Assembly (NCBI GenBank): GCA_013076295.1
Contig: RQOL01000906.1
Span: 1,054,001-1,118,000, forward strand
Direction of reading: 5' to 3'
DNA length: 64,000 nt
Source: Sanderia malayensis
Lineage: Eukaryota > Cnidaria > Scyphozoa > Semaeostomeae > Pelagiidae
The stretch's first letter is position 1, and each line of letters begins with the position of its first letter. Below the pieces are notes generated by a model, which saw nothing but the letters and a program-made list of their open reading frames with translations, searched no databases and had not been told where the DNA came from. Positions 35,972 through 56,742 of this stretch are shown in pieces. The position numbers and the translations under genes are program-made.

Positions 35972-36944
35972 ATGTCTGTTGAAAATATTTTGAAGTAAGT
36001 TTATTTAAAGCAGTTATCAAATTAACTAGAACTTATGAAAACCAGTTAAAGTTTGCTTATATTTATTGTGCTCCATTAAAATTGAAGACTTAATATGAAT
36101 CTGTTTCATTTTTTTAGCGAAATTGCATATTCTGAAAATGCAATTTTAAACCACGAAAGGCAGACCGAATTAGACCGGCAAGAAGAGTTCAAAATAATGG
36201 AAGTATGTAGCAATTAAATTGATTCCAAGCTATATGTTGTTTTAGTATTTGTTAGCGAATTAATGTTAGTTTTAACTCTTTGATTGTGAATTGCAGATGG
36301 AGTATCTAAGAAAGGTTGCAGAATGCGAAGAACAGCTAGAATCTGCAAAAGAGCACTTGGAAAATTTGGTTCGCAAGCACGAAATTGCTTTCAACATGCG
36401 AAATCAGTTAGACGTGTGGATAGAGCAAAAAGAAAGAGAAAAGGCGGAAGCAGCATATTGGCAAGAAAAAGAAGCACTTGATGCAATAAATAAGGCAAAT
36501 TATTTGCGAAATGCATTAAGCATCGTGAACGAGAAGTTCAAGCTGCTTGTCGAGAAGCGTGCGCAAGAGCCAGCAAGAATGAAAACTGCGATCGAACAGC
36601 AAAATTGCAGAATCAAAGCTATCATGAGTAGCAAGTTGAAAGTTGGGTGCGCAAACATTGCTTGTAAAAGCCGCATAGATAATTTGCAAATCCAGATTGA
36701 GAAGTTTGGTGCCGAGAGGGTTAAAGATGAGGAGGAAATATCACGGCTGGAAGAAGAGTTGGAGAAATTGAAGTTGCAAGAAGGGCAGGAAAAATTAGAA
36801 GATCAACAAGAAGTTAATCGTGACATAATCCAGAAATTGGCGTGCCAAAACTGGTGCCGTCAAGCAGAGGTTATGATGTTAGAAAGAAAAATGAACAAGT
36901 CACTTCGACAAAGAGTTATGGGATGGTTTTGCATTCATATTTGA
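35972..36944 (+). CDS. Small coiled-coil protein, function unknown
   Basis: Three exons (35972-35994, 36118-36202, 36297-36944), all in frame, give 251 aa starting MSVENILNEIAYSEN. Nearly the whole protein is predicted helix with heptad-like spacing (YLRKVAECEEQLESAKEHLE and the later EEEISRLEEELEKLKLQEGQ). Cysteines are clustered at CANIACKSR and near the C-terminus. No catalytic motif, signal peptide or membrane segment is seen. Not a recognised family; generic similarity to coiled-coil rods is expected. The intact three-exon frame, good splice sites and upstream promoter motifs make it a likely real gene. Confidence 0.75.
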
Positions 36945-37629
36945 GCAAAGCTACAAACATAACAAACAGTTGCTTATATTAATTTATTTTATACACTTCT
37001 TTGTTGACTTATATTGTGACGTTATACGTTCTATAAACATTCCATATTTTGAATTTTGTTTATTGTTGTTTTATATAACATAGTTGTTGTTATGCTATGA
37101 AAAATTTGAGTTGACATGAGGTGTGTCTGTGTGTCATGTGCCTTGGAGTAGATATGTTACAATATTCTCAAAGAAAAGGCGTTGGATTGTGCCAAAAATT
37201 GGGGCAGGTAAACCTTTATCCGAAAGCTGGCCCTGAACTTTAACCCTGACCCTAACACAGACACTGCGAACAATGGCTCCGGCACTGCGAAGCAAAGAAG
37301 CAAAGTTACTGGGGATTTCACATGATCTCTAATCACGTGATGTAAATTTCCCAGAGACAACACAACAGATTGGGACGGAAAAATATTTTTTATTTTGGTG
37401 CTGGTTGAGGTTCGATACAAGAGGTACCTTAACTCAGAGGAAGAAAAAGGAAGTTGAAGGATTGTCGAGTAATTTATTATTGAAGAAAATGCATATTTAT
37501 ACCAAAGACTTTTAAAGTTTACGCAATTTATCGATGGTTGCTATCATTTATTATCATGTCTTCACTCGAAGAAGAGTCGAATCTTTTCCGTAGCGATATG
37601 AAATAGAGCACAGGGCAGCAAGGGGATTA
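36945..37629. other. 3' flank with no further gene seen
   Basis: AT-rich 3' region of the coiled-coil gene, including poly(A)-signal-like sequences. Short frames at about 37157-37420 have no support. Confidence 0.5.
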
Positions 37630-38070
37630 TGTAGTGAAACTAGGGTTAAGTAATGCGGAGGAAAGAGGTGGTGAGAATGCGCAGTAGGGTATTTACATAG
37701 AGATAGGATATATACTATCTCTATGGGTATTTATTAGTGCTGCGCAGGAGCGTCTGTGACGTACGGGTATCCACAGTGGCTGAGGCATTGGCCTTAGGGT
37801 TAGGCTTAGGATTAGGCTCCGGGTTACGAAGAGGAAAGGTGGTGAGAATGCGCAGCACCGTATTTATTGATACTACGCAAGAGCGTCTGTGACGTATGGG
37901 TATCCGCAGTGACTGATGTAATGGCCTTAGGGTTAGGCTTACGATCGGGGTTACGTTATTCGGAGGAGAAAGATGGCGAGAATGCGCAGTAGCAATTTAT
38001 TCGTACTGCGCAGGAGCGTCTGTGACGCATTGGCTGTGTCATTGGCCTTAGTGTCAGGCTCAGGGTTAGG
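37630..38070 (+). repeat. 133-bp tandem repeat with TTAGGG-like tracts
   Basis: About 3.3 copies. Each unit has GCGTCTGTGACGTA, TGGCCTTAGGGTTAGGCT, a GGGTTACG...GCGGAGG block, AAAGGTGGTGAGAATGCGCA and GTATTTAT. CGTCTGTGACG recurs at 37751, 37884 and 38017. A single diverged unit is at about 35157-35310. The TTAGGG-like motif is part of the longer unit, so it is not a telomere. Confidence 0.85.
37688..37733. mobile_element. 30-bp palindromic micro-element with 8-bp TSD
   Basis: Near-perfect palindrome 37696-37725, starting CATAGAGATAGG and ending CTATCTCTATG, flanked by GGTATTTA at 37688-37695 and 37726-37733. Sister repeat units (37868 on, 37995 on) show the uninterrupted target, so this is an insertion. 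Confidence 0.9.
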
Positions 38071-38115
38071 GTCTTATCATAGAGATAGGATATATCCTAT
38101 CTCTATGGGTCTTAT
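38070..38115. mobile_element. 30-bp palindromic micro-element, second copy
   Basis: Perfect palindrome 38078-38107, differing from the 37696 copy at one base, flanked by GGTCTTAT at 38070-38077 and 38108-38115. The different TSD shows an independent insertion. Confidence 0.9.
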
Positions 38116-38754
38116 ATTCATAGCCTTGAAGAAACAAAAATGCTTACTAAATTTTTAACGGAAAATCTGAATTTCTCGCCCCCCCCCCGCTATAAATTTT
38201 GCTATCTACGCCATTGCTGTGCAAACACGTCTGATATGAAGAAAGCCAACTGACGAGGTTTTCTGAATTTGAAGAAAGCTTATTATTTTTCTTGCAAGGA
38301 CAAGAGGTCCTATTACCTGTTTTGCTAGATTTGTGATAGATTTTGTGATTACTTTGATTGTTAATCATCTACCAATCATTATAATCAAAATCCTTATCGA
38401 TTAAGGAACTTTGAACTGTGATAAGGCAGATGAAATAACCGCAAAAAGTTTGTTGTTGCTGTTATCTTAAACGTAAACATATATCAATGAAATATGTCAT
38501 ACCTTTAGGAATATTTCTGTCCATTGTCTGTCTCTGTCTGGTTAGTGGTTTCCCGATTCATGTGTTTTAAATCCACGCCTGGACAAATATTCGTCTAACA
38601 TTTGAATAGCAAACACAACAGCAACAACAGCCACTGCGCATTGCGCAGAGGTATTTAGACGACTGGACTGACAATGAATTTCAGAGAGTTGAATTTGAAT
38701 GTTGTCAAAATGAATGTTGTCAAGATTGTTCCTGTTGTCGTCTAAAACTAAAAA

Positions 38755-41025
38755 ATGCATAACACGAGAGGACAGAAAAGAAATAATAATGGTAAAAATT
38801 GTGGAAGAGTAAATCCAATAGACGATGACCGAATTGCATCTTCGTGTTGGACTGTTGGGGTTGAAGCAGAGGAAAAGTCTCATAGCAGAAGCAGAGGATA
38901 CAGAAATCCAAATCAGTATGAAGGTTTTACATCTTGGGGAGTCAACAGACCTCCCGCTGCTCCAGGTCGTTGTCGACATACTGAACGACGATTTTCAACA
39001 CGACCTTTCTCTACTGAACGCAGTAATGAATATTTTCATGCAGAGTACAATCGTGATGAGAGATGTGTGGCGGGGAGAGATCCGCAAAGAATGATAAACT
39101 TCGGTAGTGGTGAATTTAATGGAGATTTTAATATGCATCAGGGTGGTTATCAACAAAGGTATGCTTGGTCTGCATTTAATTATTCGCAAAGAGGTGCAGG
39201 AGGGCACAGGCAAAGACCCTCTTTGGGTGGCAGTCATAATTTTGGAAGAGGAATTGATGATCATCATTGGCACAACAAAATTTTTGCAGCATCGGCAGCA
39301 GGGACTGACGTGAAAGAAATTGTGAATGATGACCGAGGGAAAAGAAAGAAATCATCATCAACTATTTGTCAAAAACAAGATTATGATGCAAGTTCAGGAT
39401 GGTGTGAAGTATGTCTGACAAGTCACAGCCACAGATATTGCAATAGGTTTTTTGTTTTATTGCTGGGACCGGTGATATCTTATTTTAGACCACAGAGATC
39501 AGTAATTCCACACTACCATATCACAGAGCCCTTTTACAAGAACCCAGATCAAATAGGAAGACACATGGTTCAATTGGAGTTGCCAGATGATGAAATATGT
39601 CAAATTGAAAACAGTTTTGATTTCACAGTTTTATCTTACAATGTTCTTGCCGATCAATTGCTTAATGATAATAGAAGACTCTATGAGGGATATGCCGATT
39701 GGATTTTGGGTTGGGATTATAGAAAAAATAATCTATTAAAAGAAATTGTCACATATAATGCAGATGTAAGTTTAATTTACTTGCCTCTGTTTAATAAGTT
39801 ATTGCTTCCAGTGATTGTTTTTATACCATGAAATGTTGTTTACAAGTGATGATTATTTTCAGGTCATTTGTCTGCAAGAAGTTCAGCAAAACCACATGAG
39901 CGAGTTTTTCATTCCAAAGCTGAAAGAAAATGGTATGTGTTTAAACAGACAGTGTATTTCTATTTCATTTTATTGTGTACATATATGAGAGAAAATCAAC
40001 TGATCTGCTCACATTTGTTAGGTTATATTGGCTTCTATAAAAAGAGAACAGGCGGAAAGCAAGATGGTTGTGCAATATTTTACAGAGGAAGTCGATTTAA
40101 ATATTTAGGCTGTCGCATGCTGGAATTCAGAAAACAGGGACACAGTTTAATGAACAGAGATAATGTAGCAGTTGTGTTATCGCTGCAACCAACTGGGATG
40201 CCTTCAAAGCCACCAATTGTCATTGCCAACACTCATTTATTGTTCAACAAGAATCGAGGTGACATCAAACTATTACAGCTCGCTACACTATTAGCAGAAA
40301 TTGACGAAATGGCAAAGGTATTTTCTCATTTCTCAACAAAAGCAACATCTGAAGATGCATACAATCCAGTTATAATATGTGGTGACTTTAATAGTGTTCC
40401 ATTCAGCCCCGTTTATGACTTTGTTGTTAACGGACACTTGAAATACACTGGCCAAAGCAGGATCCATCTGTCAGGGCAGAATTCTCCGATGAAAAAACCC
40501 ACACACGGTTCAATTCTCAACTCTCAACTCATCACAGAAGATATCGGAATAACAGATTTGTGCCAAAAAATGAACAGAGCTGTTGGGAGTATGAAAGACA
40601 CTACTCTGCTACAAATGAGTGGCAATCATGGCGAGGATGAAAGTGAATGCTTAGTTATTGGGGAGAAAATTGATGGTAAAAAGGTTGTCTTAGAAGAGCC
40701 AGGAGTTTTAAAGCATTTACTGAATTTACAAAGTGTTTATACACATTTTCTGAAAGACGGTGAAAAAGAAGTATCAACATGTCATACTGAGGGCTGTTTG
40801 TGTGTTGATTATATATTCTTCTCCCAAGGAATGCACAGAACTCTTTCAGCTGGTGTTGATCAAGATGATGATATATTTATTAAATTACCAAGAAGACAAT
40901 TGTATCTAATGCAAATGTTATCACTTCTTGGCAGCAATGAAGTTGAGGCAATGGGTAAACTCCCAAATATTTGTTTATCTTCTGATCACATTGCCTTGCT
41001 GGCTGGCTTTAAACTCTTAGATTAG
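38755..41025 (+). CDS. ANGEL-family EEP nuclease/phosphatase (CCR4-nocturnin superfamily)
   Basis: 694 aa from exons 38755-39765, 39863-39932 and 40022-41025, all in frame. The N-terminal about 250 residues are low complexity, Gly/Arg/Ser/His-rich. The EEP domain starts near FTVLSYNVLADQL and has catalytic signatures CLQEVQ (Glu at about 343), ANTHL, CGDFNS (about 480) and the terminal SSDHIALLA (about 680). This set and its order fit ANGEL1/ANGEL2, linked in other animals to RNA 2',3'-cyclic phosphate removal and mRNA 3' ends. CCR4 proper is unlikely because leucine-rich repeats are absent. A 42-nt in-frame segment, 39447-39488, begins GT and ends TAG and could be a tiny intron. The gene ends tail-to-tail with the ADF gene. 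Confidence 0.93.
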
Positions 41026-41507
41026 ATTATTAGCTGTTCTGAATATTTTTTATTTAGTTGTGTTATTCTTTAATTAACTGTTATTTTCTAATCAACTGTT
41101 ATTCTCTGTCACCTCATATGCTTTTCCAATTTTTTCTTTTGAAGATATCTACATTTCAATGAATTGATTGCAAAGACTTTGGGGGTTTTCACATTCCTTT
41201 TCATAAGCACATCTTTCAGTATATACCAGTGATGCAGAATTCACAATCCAACTCTTGTTCACTCATGTAAAACTCAAAGAATATAGCAAAACACAGCAAA
41301 TGCAAAAGCCATTTTATTCAAATATCATATATGCAAATAAACAATAAGCTCTTGCTTTATTTCAGTCTAGTTGTACAGCCAAAAAGATTACCTGTAATAG
41401 TCAAGTTCTGTGTTGATTGAATAGCTTTGGAACCAATTCACAAGTCCAATTCCTACAATTACTGTGCCAATACTTAACATGAATGAAATGCATTATGAGT
41501 AACAACA

Positions 41508-42572
41508 TCATTTCACGTTATTAGACATTTCACTAAAGCTGAGATCTTCCATGTCATTGCATTGTATTCTGCTGCTAATACCTTGAAGCCTTCCTTTGAA
41601 TTTTTCAAATGTTGATGAGTATACCATTGGGGCCCTGCGACTGCCACCAGCATTTGAAGGACACCTGTGAGATAAATACAGTGAAATACAGCCATTGCAT
41701 GCATTACTCTGTAGACGCGTTTCAAATACAGAAACTAAAAAGAGTAAATAGGATAAGCATTAAATAGAATGGAGCCTACCAGTAAATCAATATTGGCTTT
41801 TTCGCGAGTTTGACTGGAAACAAAATTATAGAAAAGCATGGAAGATTTTCTTCCAACATTATTCTTCTCATATTCCAATATTCTACAGGCTCATCTTTCT
41901 CCCTGTTAACAGTTGTTGAATCTTTGAGTTCTCCCCAGGACTTTTCGGAATCTCCCCGTTCTGGGTGCAGGATGGGCTCCAGGGCAGTCAGCTTGGCATT
42001 GAGACGGTATATGACAAAGTCATAAGTTTCCTTCATTTTCAGTGCCTCATAGTAATCAAAGCATAGTTGTTTGAGTTCCACACCAGCATCCTATGAAACA
42101 ACAAAAAACAGTGTTGTGCATCAGCTACGAATAGAGGATATAATCACAGAATAGAGATATCTCTTATCTCTATTCTGTGATATAATTGCGAATTTTTACA
42201 CGCGGGGATGTCATAATAATAATCATCACCGTTATAATGGCTCGTGCACGAAACAGGTAGCGAGGGAAGTAAAAATAAGCAAGTTTTAATATGATCCATG
42301 GGCTTACACCACCAAATTTTAAATACATATATCAAAACCAGCTATAATAATAATTATTCAATCTGAACTTAATGTCGTTTTTGGCCAAATTATTCCCCCC
42401 AACATATGGCCGGCGTGAAAAATGCTGGACACGACATGGCTAGGCCTGTATAAACATGAGATGGGAACCCAAAAGGAAAGGCCAGGAAAAATCGATAGAG
42501 AAATATAAATAATTGGAAGATGTTATTCGAGCGATTAAAAACTCAAAATATGAAAATTAAACCTACCACCAT
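41508..42572 (-). CDS. ADF/cofilin-domain protein (divergent)
   Basis: 157 aa from minus-strand exons 42572-42567, 42090-41780 and 41664-41508, all in frame. The first coding exon holds only two codons; vertebrate cofilin genes likewise split right after the initiator Met. The protein starts MVDAGVELKQLCFDYYEALK. The C-terminal half has the ADF-H signature: FSIILFPVK, then ILIYWCPSNAGGSRRAPMVY, STFEKFKGRLQGI and NDMEDL, which lines up with the cofilin W-A-P-x-S-A ... M-x-Y-A-S-S-K-D ... K-x-G-I core. The Ser3-like start and the canonical MIYASSKD are altered, so actin binding may differ. Destrin, cofilin or GMF-like assignment is open. Confidence 0.78.
42137..42186. mobile_element. 34-bp palindromic micro-element with 8-bp TSD
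   Basis: Near-palindrome 42145-42178 (CACAGAATAGAGATATC to TATCTCTATTCTGT), flanked by GATATAAT at 42137-42144 and 42179-42186. It shares the ATAGAGATA / TATCTCTAT core with the 30-bp copies at 37696 and 38078. It lies in the first intron of the ADF gene. Confidence 0.8.
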
Positions 42573-45103
42573 TTTTGCAGATTTCCAGACGCGCCACAGA
42601 TACTTTCTGTCTTCAACAGTACGAAGACAAGCCAGCAACAAAAAAACGTACAAATGATGATGATGGAAGAAATGGGTGGATGCAGAGATAGATTTTTTAT
42701 CAATCCTTTGGTATTCTAAGCCAATATTTTGCAATTGCTATATATGGTCAACATGAAGCCAACCATCTTTTGTTCCACGACAACTTCCTTATCACATGAT
42801 TATTCATTGCCAAAACCAAAATAATAAAGCTTATTGTTTTATATTGTATTTTGAACAATGATTAGTTTATTGTTCAGCAACTTCCTTTGGCCCCGCCCTT
42901 GGTTATTGTAATATGTATGATCTGCAGAATATTATTTTACATGGACAATTGTACTGATGCATTTATTATTTTTTCACTTAGAAAAGACTTTGTCAGTCAT
43001 AAGATTATCATATTTCGTTTCCTCCATTTATACAGAATATGATACTTTATAACACCGTCTCATCGCACTCTGCACACATATGAAGCCCCAAGATGGCGGT
43101 GGTAACCCAATCCAACGAGAAAGTACAGAAAAGTATTTTGATAATTATTTGAAAATGAAAGTGGTAGGAAAATGCCAACAAATAAAACCGTTTTCCAAAG
43201 AAAAATATACAATCTTCTTTGATAAAAACAAAAGGCTTTCTCGATAATATTATTAGCCCCACCCCACTCGACAAGAGAACAGGAATCGAAATCGAAGATG
43301 TTAGTTTTTAATATGGTAAAATGTACATTTTGCATGACACCACATCCGCGCAGAATTTTAATTTTTCTTGTTATTAATATTAATTATATAAAACTATAAT
43401 GCTAATGAGGCAGGAGGGACGCGTAAATTGTATATGAAATTCAGAATAAACACGGCAATCAAAATAGACATCTATTCAGTAAGATATCCTAATAAAAACA
43501 AAGACATTCAAGTCCTGTTGTTCTTCTGCTATTTTCGATCACCTGGTCACTGACCATGATACCACCATGACTAATTTTTCTATTCTGAAGAAAAGAAAGC
43601 CTCTAATCATTATAATTTTCTTTCGTTTGAAAGTCTTCTTATTCTAATCGTCTTTTACTCGACAAGCAACCTTCAGTATTCCATTATATATTTTTTAATC
43701 GTTCATTCTTTTTTTATTAATTTCGTTGGCATTTCTTGTTGTTCCTTTTATTATTCACTCTTCCTTTGTTTTTACCAGCATTATACTAATATTTGTCTGA
43801 AGATGCTAACAGTAATTTCAAAGAAACGTTACATCACTTTTTGGGCACTTTTAAACTTGAATTTGTCATAATTGTGCGAGGTTTACCACACTGAAGAAAT
43901 GCTGATTTTCTTTTTTAATTACAGATAATTCAAATAAATGTGGTTTGAGCTGTACGAAACAATTTGTCTCTTCTACTGAATGTTGTGCAAAATCAGTGAT
44001 GAAAAATATTGTTTTGTTGTAGCGAGTTCTTTCAAATTTCAAGTCTATTCGAGAAAACTAATCAACTCAACCAGACTTACCTAATCCCCCAGTAATATCT
44101 TCCGACATAGTTATCTTTTATTTGCTGATCTTGTAGAGTTATAAATGCTTCTTAAAAAAAGATAATATTATTTTTCCCTGGATGGCGATTTTATTTTCGT
44201 TGTCTTTCGCGCGTTAATTATCTGCGCATAATCTTACGCGCATCCTTTAGGGAAATCAACTGACGTCATGTTTCTGAGGATTCGCCAAATTTCGTATTCC
44301 ATAACTTCTTTTAAATTGTACATTAAATGCAATAAAATAAAGATAAAAAATCATTACTAACAACTAGCTACTCCTTCCAACCAAGTACTTTCCATAAACG
44401 CATATACTAAATTATATCGCAACATATTATATGCAATATGCATAAAAGTAAAAACATTAAAATGTGGATTTTAAAGTACTAAATTAGCTAACTTATCAAT
44501 AATTAACAAAAGCTTATTATAAGCTTACGATACTAAAATCTTACGCATAAGTTCTTAAGATAAAAAGATATATCACAGATGTTTAATTATTTACAGGAGG
44601 TCACATTAAAAATAAATTCTAGTCTAACAGTCTTTGAGATTAATACTCTTAATCTATTCACTATACATTGCACAAGCAGTCGAAATAAAACATAAGGGGT
44701 TGCAAATTACATACTTAAATCAATCAATGTTTGGTTAAATAAAACATGGCACAAGATAAGATTTGATGCTATCAAAGTAGAATGCCATCTTGGGGAAAAT
44801 GAATTAATGTGATTTAATTTCACGTTTCCATCAAAAAGTATCCCAAAATGTTATACACGAGCACGACATGACATGTAGCAGATTAGGCACATTACTAAAT
44901 GTTAAATCATGCTGCTGATTTAGCAATAATGCTGCATTTCAATGTTTACAAGAACATGTCAGATGTTAACCCTACAATAAATCCCAAACTGAATCTGACT
45001 CTGGTTAACTGGCAACTCCAGTACGTTCCTAACTCATGCTCCCTAAATGAAGAGGACTTTCGTCTAATCAGTCTGACAAAGAAAGAAATAGAGGAATGTT
45101 GAA
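42573..45103. other. Intergenic, ADF 5' flank to MSK 3' flank
   Basis: About 2.5 kb of AT-rich DNA. The right part should contain the MSK 3' UTR (minus). Short frames at 43047-43335 and 44899-45102 show no family similarity. No repeat of note was recognised. Confidence 0.5.
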
Positions 45104-54897
<9,794 letters not shown>

Positions 54898-56742
54898 CTT
54901 TAAAATACTCGCTGTGAGATTCCGCTTGAATATCAATACATTTCTATGTTCACGACAGACCTGCTTAAATCTGCAGGCTCTGCAAGAGGCCTAACAAAAT
55001 GTCACGGAGGATTGGAGAAAGGAAAGTAAAAGAAAGGAAGACTCACTCAAGCACGACGACGTGCAACAACAACATTCAAATCCTGGCCCTTGTTTCCTGA
55101 AACGTTAATTCTGAAATTTGGCGTCCCGGTTGAATATTCATCAGTTTTGTGTCAATTTTATCGTTTAAGTAATACTAATTAACCAAACATTAGCATTTCT
55201 TAGGATTTTGAAATTGCTTAGGTGTGCGAAAAATTACATTAGGCCAATGACATGTTGTATATATAATTTTATCAAAAATATACAAAAAGAACGCGGATGT
55301 AAGTGATGTCATTTTAGTAAAGAGTGATTGTGCTGTGTGAATAAACTGATCCACGCCCTGGTCTACCGCCTTATTAATGTGACAATCTTTTTTATTTACA
55401 TTGAAAATGGCCGCCAACAAACCAAAATAATCTGACTCACTTCACTTGTGTGTGCAGCTGCAAGCAATTTGCATGATATAATGTCAAAAGAAAGTACATG
55501 TGTAGTGTAATATCGTTGGTGTAACACCAATTACGTCAAGAAAACATTATTATTGAACACCAATGGTGTTCAATAATGTTTTCTTGATAGCAAACTGAGA
55601 AACCAGAGCTGAAATGGCCAAAAATTTAAGAAACTTTAGTCTGAAGAATTGTTAAGAAACTGTAAAATTTCGAAAAATAAGTCTATGGACTCTAAAGATT
55701 GAGATTTATTTTTGAGCTGCGGGGGTTGTTTTCTTAACAACCTGGTTTCATGTCTATTCAAAAATGTTGAACTTCAAAACAATAAGATGACTTTAGCTTC
55801 CGAAAACAAGAAAGCGAACTCAGCAACTGACAATGCTTAAAATTGCTTTGCTAAATTAAGAAACTCGAAGCTCATAGCACCAAGTGCTGATCCAAGTCTT
55901 TTATGAAAAAATGTCGATTGTAATTAGCCATAGAATTCTGACTGGAAGCACTCTGACGAGGCGAAGTCAGATTGTTGCCATCAAGATGGATCTTGGGACG
56001 TTATTAAGAATAAATACGATAGTCACTCTCAATGCATGCTAATGTACTCAAGGGATCTTTAACATAAGAACTAGGAGAAACGTTCCCACCAAGCCCAAAT
56101 TTCATCACCAGCTGAGCTGACCCCTGCCAGTGGAGACTAGCAATTGCCCTTTTGTTAACAATCACAAACATTTTTAAACTATAATTAAACTTATCTTCCG
56201 TTTACATTTGAATATGGTTGTCATTGTTGTCTCACAATTTCCAATTAATCGTGAAAACACACTATTACAAACGTGTAGGAAATATTTTCAATGGTGCATA
56301 CCCCTCCCCTCGCGACTTTGCCCTCAATTGCATCGCATAAAGAAAAATGCCTCTTAAAAAATCCCTTGAATATACTGCATTTCATTTTAATAACAATAAA
56401 ATGCGTCTCAATACAACAAGGTTTAAGAAAATCATGCGTTGCTACTGACGGTGATTCTCTTGAAAAAGGTGAATCACTAAATACAAGTTTTGTCAACAAC
56501 GCGAAGTCATTTCACTTGCGCTAATCTTGGACACAGTTTGTCTCGAGTTGGTCTTCATAACGGGTAAAGTATTATTTTTTATGCGTATCCATATATATCG
56601 TTTAACTTACTCATAAGTAGCTTGTTATATCAAATTTGTTTATTTGCTATTTATTAAAATGTAACTACACACACAACTTGCATTTTTCATAGCTTGGTTT
56701 TTCAACTGGTTTTGAAATTCAGTACGCCAAAGTCCGAGCTGG
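54898..56742. other. Divergent intergenic region, MSK and EAR-repeat gene
   Basis: About 1.85 kb separating two start codons on opposite strands, so it should hold both promoters. A near-perfect 50-bp palindrome lies at 55537-55586 (CAAGAAAACATTATTATTG to its complement), with CA...TG ends but no matching 8-bp flanks. No gene seen. A splice acceptor-like TTGAAATTCAG ends at 56722. Confidence 0.6.

Noticed and set aside
35157..38070. Interstitial telomere from TTAGGG-like motifs
   Set aside because: The motifs are imperfect and are part of a 133-bp unit, not a run of hexamers.
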